Positions 39,417-40,221 of a stretch of DNA of 40,221 bases are shown here, one piece after another. Origin of the DNA: Salsipaludibacter sp038233055 (GTDB lineage: Bacteria > Actinomycetota > Nitriliruptoria > Nitriliruptorales > Nitriliruptoraceae); NCBI GenBank assembly GCA_038233055.1, contig JBBSMS010000012.1:1-40221 (forward strand). Reading direction: 5' to 3'. The notes beneath the pieces are model-generated. The model was not told the origin of the DNA. It saw only the letters and a list, made by a program, of their open reading frames with translations, and did no database searches. A program made the translations under genes and the position numbers. Position 1 is the stretch's first letter. Each line of letters starts with the position of its first letter.

Positions 39417-39472
39417 GGCCTCGCCCGGGCCGCCTCGCCCGGGTCGCCTCGCCCGGGTCGCCTCGCCCGGGT
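39417..39472. repeat. four tandem 14-bp repeats
   Basis: The unit CGCCTCGCCCGGGT occurs at 39431-39444, 39445-39458 and 39459-39472 without change, with a first copy at 39417-39430 differing at two positions. Each holds a CCCGGG core. It is a minisatellite-like stretch between divergent genes about 140 bases before the GAF-ANTAR start. Confidence 0.85.
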
Positions 39473-39612
39473 CGCACTCGGCGGGGAGTCGGACTGCCCG
39501 ACCTCGGTTGTAGGCCCGAGACGGGTAGCCTGCCGCCCCGGACGCCTGGGGCGACGTCTGCGCCGTCGTGGCCCGTGGTCGATCCCGCACCCGACCGATC
39601 GCTTGGACTCGC

Positions 39613-40221
39613 ATGATCAACCAGAGTGCACTCCTGGCTGCCTACGAGACCTTTGGCCAGGCGCTGTTGCGCCCGTTCGAGATCGGCGACGTGCTGTACC
39701 GACTGACCGACCAGGTCACGGACGTCCTGGACATCGACGGCTCCGCGGTGTGCCTGGCCAATCGCGGTGGTGCCCTCGAACTGGTGTCCGCGACCGACCA
39801 CCACGTCGCCGCGATCGACGATGCGCAGGTGGCCAACGGCTCGGGCCCGCTGCACGTGGCCTACGACGACAACGACCAGGTCTGCGTGACCGACCTGGCC
39901 GACGACGACCGCTGGCCGGAGTTCGCCCGACACTGCCGCGCACGAGGGATGCGCGCCGTCGCGGCGCTCCCCATGCCCGTCGACGAGCGCCGCATCGGCG
40001 CGCTGAGCCTGTACCGCGCCGAGGCGCACGAGTGGACCGAGGAGGAGATCCAGGTCGGGCAGGGGTTGGCCAACATGGCCTCGGCCTACGTCCTCAACCA
40101 CAAGGCCCTGTCGGAGTCGCGCACGCTTGCCGGCCAACTCACCAGCGCGCTCGACAGCCGCATCATCGTCGAACAGGCGAAGGGGCTGCTGGCAGGACGC
40201 CACGACCTCACGCCGAACGAG
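39613..40221 (+). CDS. GAF-ANTAR domain protein, cut by the right edge
   Basis: The frame is open from ATG 39613 to the window end (203 codons). It begins MINQSALLAAYETFGQALL, then a GAF domain (IGDVLYRLTDQVTDVLDIDG, VANGSGPLHVAYDDNDQVCV, RAVAALPMPVDERRIGALSL and a helix EWTEEEIQVGQGLANM), followed by the start of an ANTAR domain (LTSALDSRIIVEQAKGLLAG). ANTAR domains bind hairpin RNA as antiterminators, and GAF domains sense small ligands, so this is probably a one-component sensor. It ends inside the ANTAR domain. No clear ribosome site precedes the ATG; GTG alternatives downstream would cut the GAF fold. Confidence 0.88.
   Translation, partial: MINQSALLAAYETFGQALLRPFEIGDVLYRLTDQVTDVLDIDGSAVCLANRGGALELVSATDHHVAAIDDAQVANGSGPLHVAYDDNDQVCVTDLADDDRWPEFARHCRARGMRAVAALPMPVDERRIGALSLYRAEAHEWTEEEIQVGQGLANMASAYVLNHKALSESRTLAGQLTSALDSRIIVEQAKGLLAGRHDLTPNE

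Larger units (their letters stand above)
39166..39612. promoter_or_regulatory. divergent control region between FHA-LuxR and GAF-ANTAR genes
   Basis: This 447-base gap has no convincing gene. It holds two copies of GGTCTGGGAGG (39306-39316 and 39329-39339), a 12-bp perfect palindrome GGAAGCGCTTCC at 39338-39349 overlapping the second copy, and further right a 14-bp tandem repeat. It probably carries promoters for both genes; TATGTC at about 39352-39357 is a weak -10 candidate on the plus strand. Confidence 0.5.

Noticed and set aside
39417..39472. CRISPR array
   Set aside because: The units abut directly with no unique spacers and are only 14 bp long.

Overview
This is a high-GC (about 70%) bacterial chromosome segment. 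Gene content points to Actinomycetota: a SufR-B-D-C-S-U-T iron-sulfur set, a PdtaR-type ANTAR response regulator, a PriA-like HisA, tryptophan and histidine genes packed together, many GTG starts and 4-base GTGA or ATGA overlaps. I cannot fix the genus. A deep-branching, Nitriliruptoria-like lineage is a guess. I saw no insertion sequence, phage gene or CRISPR array, so most of the window is ordinary core chromosome with a few unusual spots.

Layout. 1-4.5 kb (minus strand): a thioredoxin-like/2-oxoglutarate dioxygenase fusion, a SnoaL-like protein, a secreted PQQ-type sugar dehydrogenase and a PLP trans-sulfuration enzyme. 4.7-17.5 kb: the SUF cluster on the minus strand, read sufR-sufB-sufD-sufC-sufS and then sufU-sufT. 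Between sufS and sufU lies a 5.7 kb block holding idi (+), a very large fused ABC exporter (-) and a PhyH-family dioxygenase (+). The exporter has a textbook SoxR/MerR-type promoter: a 19-bp spacer filled by a SoxR-box-like dyad. 17.5-19.7 kb: a frame-disrupted gene combining a sigma-70 region-4 helix-turn-helix, a membrane segment and a long acidic tail. 19.7-23.3 kb: RecD2 helicase coupled to an unknown protein, plus a small hypothetical.

23.3-29.6 kb: a repeat-rich intergenic region, a lysine/threonine-rich hendecad-repeat protein, a YqeY-like protein overlapping a methylcrotonyl-CoA carboxylase beta subunit, an MFS transporter, then (minus) tRNA-Leu(CAA), a small coiled-coil protein and pdtaR. 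29.8-37.9 kb: hisA-hisF, two zinc-ribbon genes, then hisI-trpE-trpC-trpB-trpA, all biosynthetic genes on the minus strand and tightly overlapped. No trpF is present, and the HisA carries the Arg/Trp pair of bifunctional PriA. 37.9-40.2 kb: a DUF427 protein, an FHA-LuxR regulator, a divergent intergenic region rich in repeats and palindromes, and the start of a GAF-ANTAR protein that runs off the right edge.

The most promising second-look items are the SoxR-type promoter driving a fused asymmetric ABC exporter placed inside the SUF locus, the broken region-4/membrane fusion gene at 17.8-19.6 kb, the structured 57-bp tandem repeat at one edge of the SUF interruption, and the operator-like and repeat-rich sequence between the FHA-LuxR and GAF-ANTAR genes.
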